Shown one piece after another: positions 9,454-20,455 of a stretch of DNA of 64,000 bases (positions within the stretch are counted from its first letter, which is position 1; each line of letters begins with the position of its first letter). The position numbers were made by a program, and so were the translations under genes. Origin of the DNA: Trichomonas vaginalis G3 (taxonomy: Eukaryota; Parabasalia; Trichomonadida; Trichomonadidae); contig NC_067207.1 of NCBI RefSeq assembly GCF_026262505.1, positions 3,418,252-3,482,251 on the forward strand. The letters run 5' to 3'. The notes below the pieces were generated by a model. The model was not told where the DNA came from, searched no databases, and was given only the letters and a program-made list of their open reading frames with translations.

Positions 9454-12400
9454 AGAGGTAGGGCAACGATAGAAAATTTTTGGAAAAAAAGTTCGGAGAT
9501 CATAAACGTATCATATTCCCTGCATGGTTTGGTATCTTCCGCCATGCGTTGTGCCAAACATATTGACACTTTCCAATAATTAATTTATGGTATGAGTCAC
9601 AGAGTTAGATTATAAAAAGAAAGTAAATAATTGCAATTAGAAATCATATATGTCGGAAATCAAATGTTGATGAGCAGAAACCTTTTACTCATCATAAAAG
9701 AGATAAATCACTAAAGATTTGTATACATTAAAATTTGATATTTGGTGCTCGAAAACTGTCTGATGGGACTCCTCCAAAATGAACCAATCTATCGCTGAGG
9801 ACCAAATTAGATGATGTGGATGGTGTATTCTCTAATTCTAACTTAGGAAGAATGGGAACAAAACGAATGACGACAACAACATGTCAAACATAGATTAAAT
9901 ATCTATGAATCAATAAAGTATACGTGCATTGAAGGTGATAACGATCACTTGAGGCTTATAACTCTTTGACTAAATTATGCAATAATTAAATATAATCATT
10001 TTTATATTTTTATACTGATAGTAATTAATATACTATCCTGCTTAATAAATGGTATGATCAAATTTGTTTGAAAATTTAATTATGTATATGAAACTATGTC
10101 TTCTATATAAAAATCAAAATTTTCGGACGAACCTAGATTGAACCTTTATGAAAATCTATCATTTTTGTTAATTGAGTTAATATGAATCTTTTACATATGT
10201 ATATATAGCATTGATAGCTTATATAATCATGGTTTATTCCATATTAACATATTTTTTCAGTTAAATTTGTTAATAATATCATGTAACAAATTAATTCAAG
10301 ATTAGAATGTCTACAAAATGCTAACAAATAAGAACAAAATACGATTTCTCGACTTAAATTTTAATATGGAGTAGTTTTTCGTTTAAATCTAATTAAAAAT
10401 GAATAAAAACTTATCTTGTACTATTTTCATTCAAAGATTTTAATAATGTAAATCATGCATTTTCATAATTCAGTACAGTTCTTTTTAGAATTAAAGTTGA
10501 TGAGGATGATATTTGTGATTTAAAATAATTTGTTAATGTTCACCTTTTATTCATCACCTTGTGGTATGCCCTAAAGCAATAGCATTATCAATTCTGCTGA
10601 ATTGATCAACTCAAAATTCCAAAAAAAATTCAAAATTTCAAAAATGAAATTAACCAATTTGAATTTTCACATGAAAAAATCAATTTCGAAAAAAATTTGG
10701 AAAATCAAAGTATTTGATAATTACTCAAATAATCAATTTACATCGTTTTTACTCATAAAAAACAACTAATTTTTGATTTTGATATCATATTTGATAAATA
10801 CTCATTCCAGAGTTGACGTAATGTATTAATTATTGTTAGAGATATTGCTTTCGCAGCAAAATTCTTATTTCATGAAAGAAAAAAAAAATGATTTTATTCC
10901 AACAAAAACAAGTAAACAGATGAATGGAAACGTACTATATTTTCATAAATGTAGTAATCAGCGTGTCAGCTTTTGTTTATCATGTTCGAGTCAAAATGTA
11001 TTAACTTGTAATAAGAAATATTCGAAGATTATATGAAGTATTGAGCATTCTTTGTAGAAATATTTGTAATTCATTACTAACATATATAATAAAGTTGTTT
11101 TTTTTTCCTTATTGCAATAATTTTGTCTGATTTTAATAACTTTTCATGTATACGAGTTGTGTGAATATGCATCATAATATGCGTAAATATACTTATTTGC
11201 GACGAATAATGTGGTTGCATAATGGAGGTGCTAAATTTTGATTTTTAATATGGGGCTTTGGTATGTATAATCATGTTCTTATCTCAACGTAGGAGTATTG
11301 GTGCAATATGATTAAAATTTACGAGGTTGATCTTAAATTGAATAATTCTGGAGTATAAATCACAATGCAGCTAATTCTATGTTAAAGATAGATACAGATT
11401 GTAGTAATCAATTAGGGAGTACAAATTCATTCTTTCATTTCTGTCGTATTGAGCAGAAAGGAAGAGATCATAACCCTAGGAAAAAAAGCCCAAATTTGTC
11501 ACTTTTCATAGTACGTTAAACTCAATTCGCTCGGCGAATGCCGAGCACACGTACTCATCATTCAACATAATATTCTCATTCTTTGGTTATTATAGTGCCA
11601 GACAACACAAGATTTCAAAGAATTACTTGAGTTTTCAATTAATCTTAATCCGATTTTAGATTTATCGAGAACTCCATCATCACAATCACATACTTCAGTG
11701 CGGTAACTACAATTATCCATATACAGAAGGAAGTTCTTTTCGAACAACTCATTTGGAGTCTGTTTTGGAAAGAACTTCTTTCTGTCCGACTTAATTTCAT
11801 AGTTCCTGATCAACCAAAAGACAGAAACCACACACTATCTACTTAGGAAAGGAGTTCTTTCTAAATCTTCCTTAAATTGAGATTTTACGAGAGATAACCC
11901 TTCTATTGCACTTAAAAATGAACATTTTGATATCTTTAGTATCACACATGGTCATATATAGTATTTCATCTACATGAATACATTCATCTTTCGAAGTCTC
12001 TCATTAAATGGGAGGCTTCGAAAGATGAATCGTTTTATTCATACAACTTTAAATCTCGAACACATTTAGAGAGTGAGTATATCATTTTATTCTTGTTTTG
12101 AGTTTATTCTGATTCAAAATTGCAGTGAAAACAGAAGTTCACACATCATATCTGAATGTGAGCTCATCTATACTTATACGATCTCAATACCTCCACTCTA
12201 AGCATAAGAGGTGAAGTTATATAAAAATTATCAGATGCGTTGAAGTCTCAAAAGTATTGCCTGAATGCTTGTTTCATATTTGTCCAAGTAGTTTCAATGA
12301 ATAAATGTATTGTTTTTTATAATTTCGATTTATTTTTAGAAAATATTCAATATAAACCTTTATTGTGTTATTTACATCTCATAAATTCTCTGTCTAAATC

Positions 12401-12854
12401 ATATAAAAGCGCGTTTTACCCCTATGAATCAAGAAATTCATTCAATATTCATGGTATATTTATTAAATTTATACGATTTACTAATAATCAATATTATATC
12501 CTCATAAATAGCAATATATTTTGGTAATCTATGATAATCATATACAATATTTGAAATCAAATTTTCATTAGATTAGGTTCCTTGTTAATAGTAAACCATT
12601 ATATTTATTACTAATAATAAAATCTATGTGTCGTATTGAAATTCAATAAAATTACTTATTCGGTCCAAAAAAACAAATTAGATAAAATTTTTCTTTTTTT
12701 ATGTAATTTTTGTTTTTCATTTTTCTCAAGATCCTAAGTTATGTTCTAACTTTTGACATCATATCCTATCATGCTAGGCTATATATTATAGCATATCCAA
12801 AAGGCAAGGAAATCTATCAGAGAAGCCTTTTTGACCTATCGTTGCCCTACCTCT
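9454..12854. mobile_element. 3.4-kb DNA element with 19-bp TIRs and 8-bp target duplication
   Basis: The left end reads AGAGGTAGGGCAACGATAG and the right end is its exact complement. CCATTAAG flanks both sides (9446-9453 and 12855-12862), a perfect 8-bp target site duplication. The interior has no transposase-like frame; the open frames near 10833 (+), 11562 (-) and 12240 (+) look random. It contains short hairpins, for example a 14-bp stem TTCATCTTTCGAAG with its complement within 11983-12027, and GCTCGGC/GCCGAGC near 11530. Its termini resemble those of the elements at 17479 and 45751 (A, A or G, then AGGTA), also with 8-bp duplications. It is therefore a non-autonomous or decayed member of one family. 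Confidence 0.85.
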
Positions 12855-12947
12855 CCATTAAGACTATCAAAAAAAAATATAAAATATATTTTTTGAAATG
12901 TATGAACAAAATAACAGTGTTTACTCTATCTATATATAAACATAGTA

Positions 12948-13346
12948 TTAATTATCTTCATCCGCTTTTTTCATTTGCAAAAATTTTTGAATTTCATTTC
13001 TTTGTTGCAAATATTGAGCTGAAGGGTTCTCCTCTAAAGGTTTTACCTTATATTCCTCTAAATCAGGAGGAACCATATTTGGATTAATATTATTTTGATT
13101 AAACTGCGTCAAAGTTGCTTCAACATCGGCTAAATTTATTTTATTGTCGTCGCGAGCTCTTGTTTTGTTTGCAGATTGGTTGATTATTTGATAAGTTAAT
13201 TCTGATGCGATCAAATTTAGTAAATCGTTAGATTTATCGGGCAATTTCATATTTGGATCTATAGAATTCATAATTTCTTTGAAATCAATCTTATCATGTT
13301 GATCAATTTCAAGAACTGATCTCGGTCTTTCAGCTCTTGTTTCCAT
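12948..13346 (-). CDS. TAF12: TAF12-like TFIID/SAGA histone-fold subunit
   Basis: 132 residues. Residues about 18-85 form an H2B-like histone fold in the TAF12 style: IDFKEIMNSIDPNMKLPDKS, then NDLLNLIASELTYQIINQSA, then ARDDNKINLADVEATLTQF. These match the LQDLVREVDPNEQL ... DFIESVVTAACQLARHRKSSTLEVKDVQ pattern of known TAF12. In other eukaryotes TAF12 pairs with TAF4 in TFIID or Ada1 in SAGA. The C-terminal tail (QYLQQRNEIQKFLQMKKADE) is helical. It is divergently transcribed from the BTB-like gene at 13404 across only 57 bases. The 3' end lies about 90 bases from the 3.4-kb element. Confidence 0.75.
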   Translation of the reverse strand: METRAERPRSVLEIDQHDKIDFKEIMNSIDPNMKLPDKSNDLLNLIASELTYQIINQSANKTRARDDNKINLADVEATLTQFNQNNINPNMVPPDLEEYKVKPLEENPSAQYLQQRNEIQKFLQMKKADEDN

Positions 13347-13403
13347 TTTTTTTGGAGTTTACAATTATCGTATTTCGCTCTTAAAAGTGACAACTTAATA
13401 AAA
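13347..13403. promoter_or_regulatory. 57-bp bidirectional promoter between TAF12 and the BTB-like gene
   Basis: The two start codons at 13346 (-) and 13404 (+) are separated by 57 bases, which must hold both core promoters. The region carries AAAAGTGACA at 13383-13392, eleven bases before the plus-strand ATG. Confidence 0.6.
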
Positions 13404-13820
13404 ATGGAAGTTGTTCAGCTAATTATAGAAGACGAAAATGTTCTAAAACTCAGAGGATTGCAAAACATAGAGCCCACATTCGAGATTCGTCATGAAGGAA
13501 AATCATATCCATGTAATCCAATTCCAGCTGTTGAATCTGCTCATTTAATTTTCGAAGGATTCGTTAATACAAAAGCACTAGGATTCATAGAGTTACATAA
13601 TGAAGATAAAAAGCACCTTTTGCCATCAATTATCAGTTTTTTGCATGGAAACACTCTTCGAATTGAACAGAGCAATGCAATGGATATGAAAGATATCGCC
13701 CAGGAACTTGGAATACCTTTAATTGAAGAATATGCAAGAAATTGTATTTTCTCTGATATGAGCAACCAACAGCAAATGGATAGAGAATATGAAGCGACAT
13801 TTACAGTAGATATTAACTGA
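13404..13820 (+). CDS. Small BTB/POZ-like protein
   Basis: 138 residues. The pattern FEIRHEGKSYPCNPIPAVES, AHLIFEGFVNTKALGFIEL, then LLPSIISFLHGNTLRIEQSN and MKDIAQELGIPLIEEYARNC, follows the BTB-like domains seen in large numbers in trichomonads, where the FLHG/FLYG block and the IAxxLxIP block are the strongest marks. There is no kelch, ankyrin or leucine-rich repeat tail, so it is a stand-alone domain, probably a dimerisation or ubiquitin-ligase adaptor module. The ATG follows the AAAAGTGACA motif by eleven bases. It shares its promoter with TAF12. Confidence 0.6.
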   Translation: MEVVQLIIEDENVLKLRGLQNIEPTFEIRHEGKSYPCNPIPAVESAHLIFEGFVNTKALGFIELHNEDKKHLLPSIISFLHGNTLRIEQSNAMDMKDIAQELGIPLIEEYARNCIFSDMSNQQQMDREYEATFTVDIN

Positions 13821-14016
13821 TCAGCTTTTTTGTGTTTGAAATAAATGTTTTTAAATATATATCCCTAAATTATCTTAATTTATCGCTGTTTCGTATATAT
13901 TTCTTTAAAGTTTCCTAATTTCTTATTGACAACAAAGAGGATGTTGTTAATTACGAAGGATTACAAAAAATTAAAAATATTTTTTAGTGATTATGATAGA
14001 TTCTTGGGGTATTATT

Positions 14017-14290
14017 ATTGTCGTCTGGCGGTTTTAGACGACAATGCGAATTTTCAAATAATAGGATTTTTAGCCAGATAAAGAGCTACTCCATATATCA
14101 TGCGTGTTTGCATACTATATACATAGATGGAATTGATGTTCTTCCTTTATTTAGGTACCGAAACATGCTTGAAAAATCTAATTTTTAGACGACAATGATA
14201 ATTTTGTCACTTTTCCAGACGACAATAATAATTTGTCACCTTTTTAGACGACAATAATAATTTTGTCACTTTTTCCAGACGACAATAAAA
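14017..14290. promoter_or_regulatory. Array of AGACGACAAT and TGTCACTTTT motifs upstream of the TM2 gene
   Basis: An inverted pair, ATTGTCGTCT (14017-14026) and AGACGACAAT (14036-14045), is followed by four direct copies of AGACGACAAT starting near 14187, 14217, 14246 and 14277, about 30 bases apart. Between them lie TTTTGTCAC blocks (TGTCACTTTT exact at 14205 and 14264; a variant with an extra C near 14233). The same composite order recurs at 60710-60736, just before another gene. The array is 120-390 bases upstream of the ATG at 14407 and looks like a multi-copy regulatory region. Confidence 0.55.
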
Positions 14291-14382
14291 CATCCTCTAG
14301 ATTCTTCGCGGCAATGGATATGTCGATTATTTTCAAGCAAAATCTCCAAAAATATGTGAAGAATGAGTAGCAAAATTTACAT

Positions 14383-14406
14383 AAAAGTGACAATTTAATC
14401 TAATTA
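14383..14406 (+). promoter_or_regulatory. AAAAGTGACA core motif before the TM2 gene
   Basis: Exact 10-mer at 14383-14392, fourteen bases before the ATG at 14407; its context (ATAAAAGTGACAATTT) is nearly repeated inside the mobile element at 36609-36624. Confidence 0.5.
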
Positions 14407-14868
14407 ATGATAATTCTTTCATTAATCAAACTAGCAAACAGTTTACCACCATGCGCGAGTCTTAATAGATGGTATCTCGATTGTAATATGTCAACCAGTA
14501 AAGATCCATTCGTTATTACTTGCCCAAGTTCTGGATATTATGAATATAGCTGCACTCCAGTAGTTGAATGCGAAGGTGAAACTACTGTCAAACAGAAAGT
14601 CCTTTGCTACCCAACAGATGGCAAAAGTCCTGCAATTGCATTAACATTATCAGTTGTTTTAGGTTTTCTTGGAGCAGATCGATTTTACCTTGGATATCCA
14701 ACAATTGGTATTTTCAAAATGTTTACTGGTGGATTCTTTGGACTCGGATGGTATATCGATATTTTCCTTATCGCTTTAAGAATTGCAAAACCAGCTCAAG
14801 GAAACGTATACAGATTTGAACCGAACGCTAACTTTAGAATCCGTCTTCCAGGAGAAGTCTGGATGTAA
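14407..14868 (+). CDS. TM2-domain membrane protein (TM2D family)
   Basis: 153 residues. A short N-terminal hydrophobic stretch (MIILSLIKLANS) looks like a signal peptide. It is followed by a Cys-rich luminal part (PPCASLNRWYLDC, VITCPSSGYYEYSCTPVVEC). Residues about 76-128 are a TM2 domain: AIALTLSVVLGFLGADRFYL with the diagnostic DRF, then GIFKMFTGGFFGLGWYIDIF and a second membrane span. Animal TM2D proteins combine a signal peptide, a Cys-rich region and a TM2 domain in the same way and are linked to Notch and phagocytosis biology. The role here is unknown. The short tail contains RIRLPGEVWM. Confidence 0.8.
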   Translation: MIILSLIKLANSLPPCASLNRWYLDCNMSTSKDPFVITCPSSGYYEYSCTPVVECEGETTVKQKVLCYPTDGKSPAIALTLSVVLGFLGADRFYLGYPTIGIFKMFTGGFFGLGWYIDIFLIALRIAKPAQGNVYRFEPNANFRIRLPGEVWM

Positions 14869-15230
14869 AAATATTGTAATGAAATGAAGAGAGTTTTATT
14901 GGCTTACAAATTACTCTCTTTATGACTATAGTGTTATTACTTTTTCATTGTTTAAATTAATATTTTTTAAAAATATATTTCGAAATTTTATTTTAAATGT
15001 AACGAATCTGGCAATGATTATATAGGTAAAACATAACGAGAAGGTGTTATTTCAATACTAGAATAACTAGAAATTCAAAATAAATTAAAAATATCAGATT
15101 GGACGTTTGAAGATAAATCCATTCTTCTTATAAGAACTCATTTAACATGCACACATAAACAATAAGTCATTATGACATAGCCAGTAAGAAAAAATGAAGC
15201 TCGACGATTCAGACGATAGGATGGACGGTT
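14869..15230. other. Intergenic between the TM2 and P2 genes
   Basis: AT-rich spacer of about 360 bases without a gene. Just before the P2 promoter a patch GGACGG...CCGTCC (15224-15241) forms a short inverted repeat overlapping the P2 promoter motif. Confidence 0.35.
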
Positions 15231-15248
15231 TTGGTCCGTCCTTTCGCA
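15231..15248 (+). promoter_or_regulatory. Ribosomal-protein promoter motif of P2
   Basis: TTGGTCCGTCCTTTCG is followed by CA and the ATG. The P1 gene carries the near-identical TTTGGTCGGCCTTTCG directly before its own ATG. The conserved core GGTCSGYCTTTCG abutting both starts marks a shared core promoter or 5'-leader element for coordinated stalk-protein expression. Confidence 0.65.
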
Positions 15249-15566
15249 ATGAGATACATCGCTGCTTACCTTCTTGCTAAGGCTGCCGGAAACGAGAAGC
15301 CAACACAGGAACAAGTTAAGAAGATCCTTGAAGCCGCTGGTGTCGAAATCGATGCTGCCCAGTTAGAGGCTGTTGTCACAAAGATGGCCGAAAAGCCAGT
15401 CGAAGAGCTCGTCGAAACAGGCAAGAACGAAATGGGCAAGGTTGGCGGTGCTGCCCCAGCTGCTGCTGGTGCTGCTACAGCTGCTGCCGAAGCTCCAAAG
15501 GAAGAGGCTCCAAAGGAGGAAGAAGCTGCAGCACCACTCGATCTTGGTGATATGTTCGACTTTTAA
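15249..15566 (+). CDS. RPLP2: 60S acidic ribosomal protein P2
   Basis: 105 residues from ATG 15249 (MRYIAAYLLAKAAGNEKPTQ); the frame upstream begins only at a TTG inside the promoter motif. The N-terminal helical dimerisation domain has the P2 pattern YLLAKAAGN ... KILEAAGVEID. An Ala-rich hinge ([20 protein letters not shown]) and the conserved acidic tail ending LDLGDMFDF follow. P2 pairs with P1 on the ribosomal stalk and recruits elongation factors and GTPases. Codon use is rich in C/G-ending codons (AAG, ATC, GTC), unlike most neighbours, as expected for high expression. It is convergent with P1; both share their 3'-UTR start. Confidence 0.97.
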   Translation: MRYIAAYLLAKAAGNEKPTQEQVKKILEAAGVEIDAAQLEAVVTKMAEKPVEELVETGKNEMGKVGGAAPAAAGAATAAAEAPKEEAPKEEEAAAPLDLGDMFDF

Positions 15567-16091
15567 AGTACTCTGAAATAAACAAGTTATTGCATACATA
15601 AAAATATACATCTAATGCCTTCATCATTTATTAACTTATTGATTGAGTCTAAGAAGTAATCACTGATATTCAGCCTATTTATTTTGCTAGAAGTTTTTTT
15701 TTTAATATTTTAATATGTTTTTTAAAATCGTTCATATAAAGAGCCATGAGGACATGTTTTAATGTAAAAGTCTGTAACATCATTACTATTCCCAAAATAG
15801 GAAAGAATATAAAAATAAAAATATAAAATTCTTTCGGATATATTGGATAATTCAAGCTTAAGAGTTATGAGGAATAATACTATTGAAAAAAGATAATAAA
15901 TCATAGAAAATCAGATATTAAAAAATATATCAATTGAAATACATATAAATAAGTATGAATTTCAAATAAAAATAGAAGTGCTAAAGCCGATGATTTTTTT
16001 TTAATTTTTGGAGATAATTTTTGATTAATATTCGATCATGGCTTTGCAGTTTTTTTGAATTTTTAAGTTGACTTGTTTATTTCAAAGTGCT
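15567..16091. other. Convergent intergenic region between P2 and P1
   Basis: Contains the two 3' UTRs. Just after each stop the sequence is almost the same: AAAGTACTCTGAAATAAACA for P2 and AAAGCACTTTGAAATAAACA (minus strand) for P1. This suggests either a shared 3'-processing element or gene conversion through the tail. The middle 400 bases are AT-rich with no gene. Confidence 0.5.
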
Positions 16092-16409
16092 TTAAAAGTC
16101 GAACATGTCACCAAGGTCGAGTGGAGCAGCTGGTTCTTCCTCCTTCTTCTCTTCCTCCTTTGGAGCCTCTTCGGCAGCAGCAGCACCACCAGCAGCGGCA
16201 GCAGCTGGAGCAGCACCGCCAGCGGCGCCGTTCTTGACGAGCTCTGTGACATCGTGGTTCTTGAAGTAATCAGCGAAAAGATCAACCCAGTAATTGTTAA
16301 GCTTAACGTTAGCAGCCTTGATGAGTGTGTTTAACTTTTCGGCTGTGATCTCGATGCCATCGTCGTTAAGGATAAGAGCGGCGTAGACGCAAGCAAGTTC
16401 AGCGGACAT
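16092..16409 (-). CDS. RPLP1: 60S acidic ribosomal protein P1
   Basis: 105 residues from the ATG at 16409 ([20 protein letters not shown]), the hallmark P1 start. The sequence [20 protein letters not shown] then [18 protein letters not shown] shows the P1 helical domain. An Ala/Gly hinge ([20 protein letters not shown]) and the stalk tail LDLGDMFDF follow, the latter identical to P2. P1 anchors the P1-P2 dimer to uL10 (P0) on the large subunit. C/G-rich codon use matches P2. It is convergent with P2, 525 bases between stops, and shares promoter motif and 3'-UTR sequence with it. Confidence 0.97.
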   Translation of the reverse strand: MSAELACVYAALILNDDGIEITAEKLNTLIKAANVKLNNYWVDLFADYFKNHDVTELVKNGAAGGAAPAAAAAGGAAAAEEAPKEEEKKEEEPAAPLDLGDMFDF

Positions 16410-16427
16410 ACGAAAGGCCGACCAAAG
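16410..16427 (-). promoter_or_regulatory. Ribosomal-protein promoter motif of P1
   Basis: On the coding strand TTTGGTCGGCCTTTCG ends one base before the P1 ATG. It pairs with the P2 motif, differing at two core positions. Confidence 0.65.
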
Positions 16428-16709
16428 GTAAACCGCAAAAAAATCTCAAATTTAGCGGTTTGACTTTTCAAAAAAGGCATCATTCTTGTTGATATTTTGT
16501 AAGAATTACTTCATATTCTTTCAGCTTATAAGTAATCCTTTGATTTGATAAAAGAATACGAAGTAAAAATTCAAGATTTTCGTGAGAATTGTTTTAAATA
16601 TTGTTATATTAGGATTTGCATTGTTTTTTTATAAAGTAGTAGATGATTATGTAATTAATTAGCCAATCATTCAATCCATATTTAAAGCTACATTCATTTT
16701 GACCGAATT

Positions 16710-19347
16710 TTAAGGGTGCACACGAGAGGATTATGTAAACTTCAGAATTTAGAACCTTATTTTTAGGCATTATCTTGGCTACCTATTTAGGCTCGAAAAG
16801 CAAAAAATATCAAAAAATACAACTTGACTCCATTATGACCCTTTCATGGAGGTAGTTTTTATCCGCTAGTATTTTCCCTTTGAATCTCTTTACAATTCGA
16901 AATCAAATTCAAACCTCAGTAGAAGAAAGGAAGAATCGACTTACTACGGTTGTAATACGAATAAATACATATATTTAATTATTTTTATTTACATAATAAT
17001 TGTTTGAAGCTCATATTCCATCAAATCTTTAAATAAAAACATTAAAATGTTGAAAATGTTCATATATTTTAATAGGGTTTTGGCACTTTATTGAGGAATT
17101 ACTACATACATAGTCGAACTGAACTTGATATTTTGAAATTTAAATTATTTATCGAAATTAAAATTTAACTTGAAATTTATAATTATTTAGTCATATTTTG
17201 CATAATTCTAAGTAGATTTTGTAAAAAATCAAGAAAGAAAAAAATTAAAGTGCTTTATTTTTTCTTTTTTATAATAATACATATTATTATATAATTAACA
17301 TATTCATAATGTTTCACCCTTTCAAAAATATAATCCTCCTCCTCTCAAATAAACGTACATACAGGTGGCCTCTTTTTTCAAAAAATTAAAATTTGAAATT
17401 TTGGGCTCAAATATTAGAGATTTTTTCAACCTTCAACGATATATGTTGTCTATATCAGACCTCCTTTCTTTTTGATACAAAGGTACATTCACTATTTTTG
17501 ACAAAATTTTAAATTTTCATGGGGTTGTAAATCTTATAATAACTAGATGAATAAGGAATGAATCCCAGTATAATGTGCATCATTATATTAAACACTATAT
17601 GTAAGGCTAATGATTCTATTAACACTTATGAAGATCTATAGTATTTGAGCAGATAAATTTGATAATTTCCAAAACTCTTATATTTCAAAATTAAAGTGTG
17701 CGAATGCATTTAAATGAGAGCAAAAAGAGATTGATGCTGTTAAAACTAGGTGTTAATTTCCAATTATTTCGCATCACAAGAACTACCCAGTAAATTCGGC
17801 TATCTTTCTTTGCAATTATTCTCCATTATACATATAATATAATGGTTAGGGTTTGAAGAAAAGTTACTAGAGAATTATTGACTTTTGAAATAATGCAGAA
17901 TTTTACTTGAAGAAATCATTAATTTATGAGTTCCAAATTGCTAAGCATGACGAAGGATCATTAAATTTGCTACAATTATATACACTTATTGCAGAATTAA
18001 GATTTTTGAAATTAAAAGTTTGAAATATTGCCTTTTTGAATAAAAATTTAAATTTTATTATATAATCATGATAATATCTTATAGAAATTAAAAGAAAATA
18101 TTTTAAACCATTCAAATATTTTGAATGTCTTATCAATTTAAAATATTAAAAGATAGCTTGATTTTATCATCATTAGTTGTTATCAAAGTTTTCTTCTTTT
18201 GATGAACAACAGTAAATGATTTGTTAATTACTTGTCTTCCTTTTTCGCAGCAAAATCGAAAGTTATGATGATAATCTTGTACTCAATTTTGAAACTCTCT
18301 GATTTACAAGTAAGCATTCCTTTGGAAAAGCAGTCCTATTCTGTTTTCAAGATATTTTAAAGCCCCTATTTCATACAATGCGCAGATCTATTCGAAATTG
18401 CAAGAACTCTCAAGAAAAATGCAGCAGCAAAGAAGATTCCATAGTTTCTAGCATCAAAAATTTACAACCTTAATACAACAGTTAAAGAGAAGCTCGAAAA
18501 GAAAATATTTAACCATAAAGCTGGAAACCATTCGATATCTACTATTGGATCTAATAAAAAGTTAATTATAACATATTTAACATGCTATTTGTTGACTTTG
18601 TTCCATTATATTACCATATATATCTTTTTGAAATCTAAAATATTTTTACGATTTTAACCATGTGTTGTTGAAACCATATATCAATCTTAGCTAAAGTATA
18701 GTTTATGAGTCTGTCACCATCTAACGTATGAATTTTCAAAAATGTCAAATATGTTCATTTTTTCTGTAGATTCAGCCATAATTTCACGCTGTTATACTAT
18801 TCAACTATTATTTAATATTTTTATCGATTTAAATATATGATGAGATGCTTAGTTCTCCTGGAAATCGATTTTTAATCGCAATTTTAACTTTCCAAAAAAA
18901 ATTCAAAAATAAAAATCCCTCTCAATTTTCTAAGTTTTATAACTCGCCAAATCTCTAGCCAAATTTTTTTTGGCCCGTATAAATATTGTTAGGCACTATA
19001 TAGGGATGCTATTTATCCTATTTTCATCCCATTTTACTGTTATCGCCTAGTGAATGTACCTTTTTTGATACTTAACATTGTTCCTAAATCTTAGCCGTTA
19101 AGGCTGTTCTGAAAATATTTTTTTTTCGAAAAAATTGGAAAAAAATTCTTAAAATTCAAAAATCCCTTAATTCCTGAGGATTTTGGAAAAAAGTTTTTAC
19201 TTGAACATGTGTATATTATATGAAGTATATTGATAAGGTAAAAATCAAATTTTATTGCATATTCATCGAGAAAATAAACGAATCCCTCAAAATTGAGAGG
19301 GTAATCCTCCTCCTCTCAAATAAACGTACATACGGGTGCACCCTTAA
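16710..19347. mobile_element. Copy A of the 1.04-kb TTAA-flanked repeat, carrying a nested insertion
   Basis: The termini are TTAA-GGGTGCACACGAG on the left and CGGGTGCACCC-TTAA on the right; the inverted repeat is GGGTGCAC plus a few bases. Copies B (35129-37239) and C (43129-51009) are nearly identical outside their own insertions. Removing the nested element and its 8-bp duplication leaves 1037 bp of body here, against 1043 in B and 1041 in C. Flanking TTAA can be read as a TTAA duplication, or as a TA duplication with one base more in each repeat. The body has no convincing coding frame. A 31-bp segment of the right end (AATCCTCCTCCTCTCAAATA ...) also occurs internally at about 17331, as in B and C. 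Confidence 0.85.
17479..19063. mobile_element. 1.6-kb DNA element with AAAGGTA termini nested in copy A
   Basis: The TIR AAAGGTACATTCACTA is perfect over 16 bp at both ends. TTTGATAC flanks it at 17471-17478 and 19064-19071, while copies B and C have a single TTTGATAC at that point. This proves an 8-bp target duplication. The interior shows no transposase. It is the same terminal family as the elements at 9454 and 45751. Confidence 0.9.
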
Positions 19348-20455
19348 TGAATGATTTATATGAAAACATTCATATTTTTTAAGATTGCTATAGTTGCTTT
19401 CAAATATGAAATCATGAAGATGATTGTATAGCGCTCCCAAAATCTCAGTAGTGAGAGCCCCGCAATATAAAATGTAAACCTCTGTGTATTGAATTGGGAT
19501 TTGTAAACCTCACTACTCTAATTTTGATTGAGAGGGCAAGGCTCTGGACGCTTAATTTGAGGGCTTTTTTTTCTATGAGATTAAGAAAAGTTTTAAGACG
19601 AAGATTTTTACTATCTATATACAAGACAAAGAATAATAATAAATAGTTTTTTTGGAAAAAAAGACGATAGGAATTATCAATTAAATCCAATTGATTTTGG
19701 GTCGAAATTAAGGAATACATACTAACTTCCATGTAGTATCCTCTTTTCGAAATGAAATTTTGTAATTTGGAAAAAAACCCATAATAAAATTTTGATTTGG
19801 AAGAATTTTAAGCTTTGTTACTAGAAATTTAGATTTGTAGTTCCAAAACAATATGACCATACAAATAATGGAAACATCCAGCAGGAAATGATTTGAATTT
19901 GATGGCGAATTAAGAAATTCTACTTGACCTTTTAACGCAAATGGAAAAGCATCCATTTTCTGCTAGTTTGGGTTTGCTTTTCGGCTTGCTAATTCATTTA
20001 TCCATCATACCACGAAAATAATAAACAAGCATTTTTTGTTCAGAAAATTGAAATTGCATTGTTTCATCAGAATTGATGCAGTAACTAACTGTAATATATC
20101 AAAATTCATTAAAATGTCTTGATTTTGAGTTTCAATATATTAATGATTAAAAATGTGACCCAAATTGCAAATTTTTAATAAAACCAAGCAATCCATGATG
20201 CATACTGTTATAAATCCATGAGAAAGACAGGACTAACAAAATTAAATGTTTACATTTATTCAATATTCAAAATGCTTATTTTGAATTATCAATATAATTA
20301 AATCATATCGCATTTCATGCACGTTTTTTCTCTCAAAAAATTGAATTGCTATTCAACTGCGATTTTGAGATGACTATATGTTCATAATGAAACAAGACTG
20401 TAATGTGATCTCTTTGAGTTTTTTGTATTTAGAGGTTAAATAAATTAATGTATTG
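19348..20455. other. Gene-free accessory DNA with one possible coding remnant
   Basis: No intact gene. On the minus strand about 19956 down to 19708 reads MDAFPFALKGQVEFLNSPSN and onward for 82 residues with protein-like composition. It has no recognised family and may be a decayed gene. The rest is AT-rich. Confidence 0.3.

Noticed and set aside
9387-9569. 60-codon minus-strand open frame near the 3.4-kb element
   Set aside because: It crosses the element's left terminal repeat, so it cannot be an inherited gene; no family resemblance.
12710-13087. 125-codon plus-strand open frame
   Set aside because: It starts inside the 3.4-kb element, crosses its right terminus and overlaps TAF12 on the other strand; low-complexity hydrophobic composition.
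15231-15248. Upstream start for P2 giving MVRPFA before MRYIAAY
   Set aside because: The codon is TTG, lies in the conserved promoter motif, and P2 proteins begin MRYIAAYLL.
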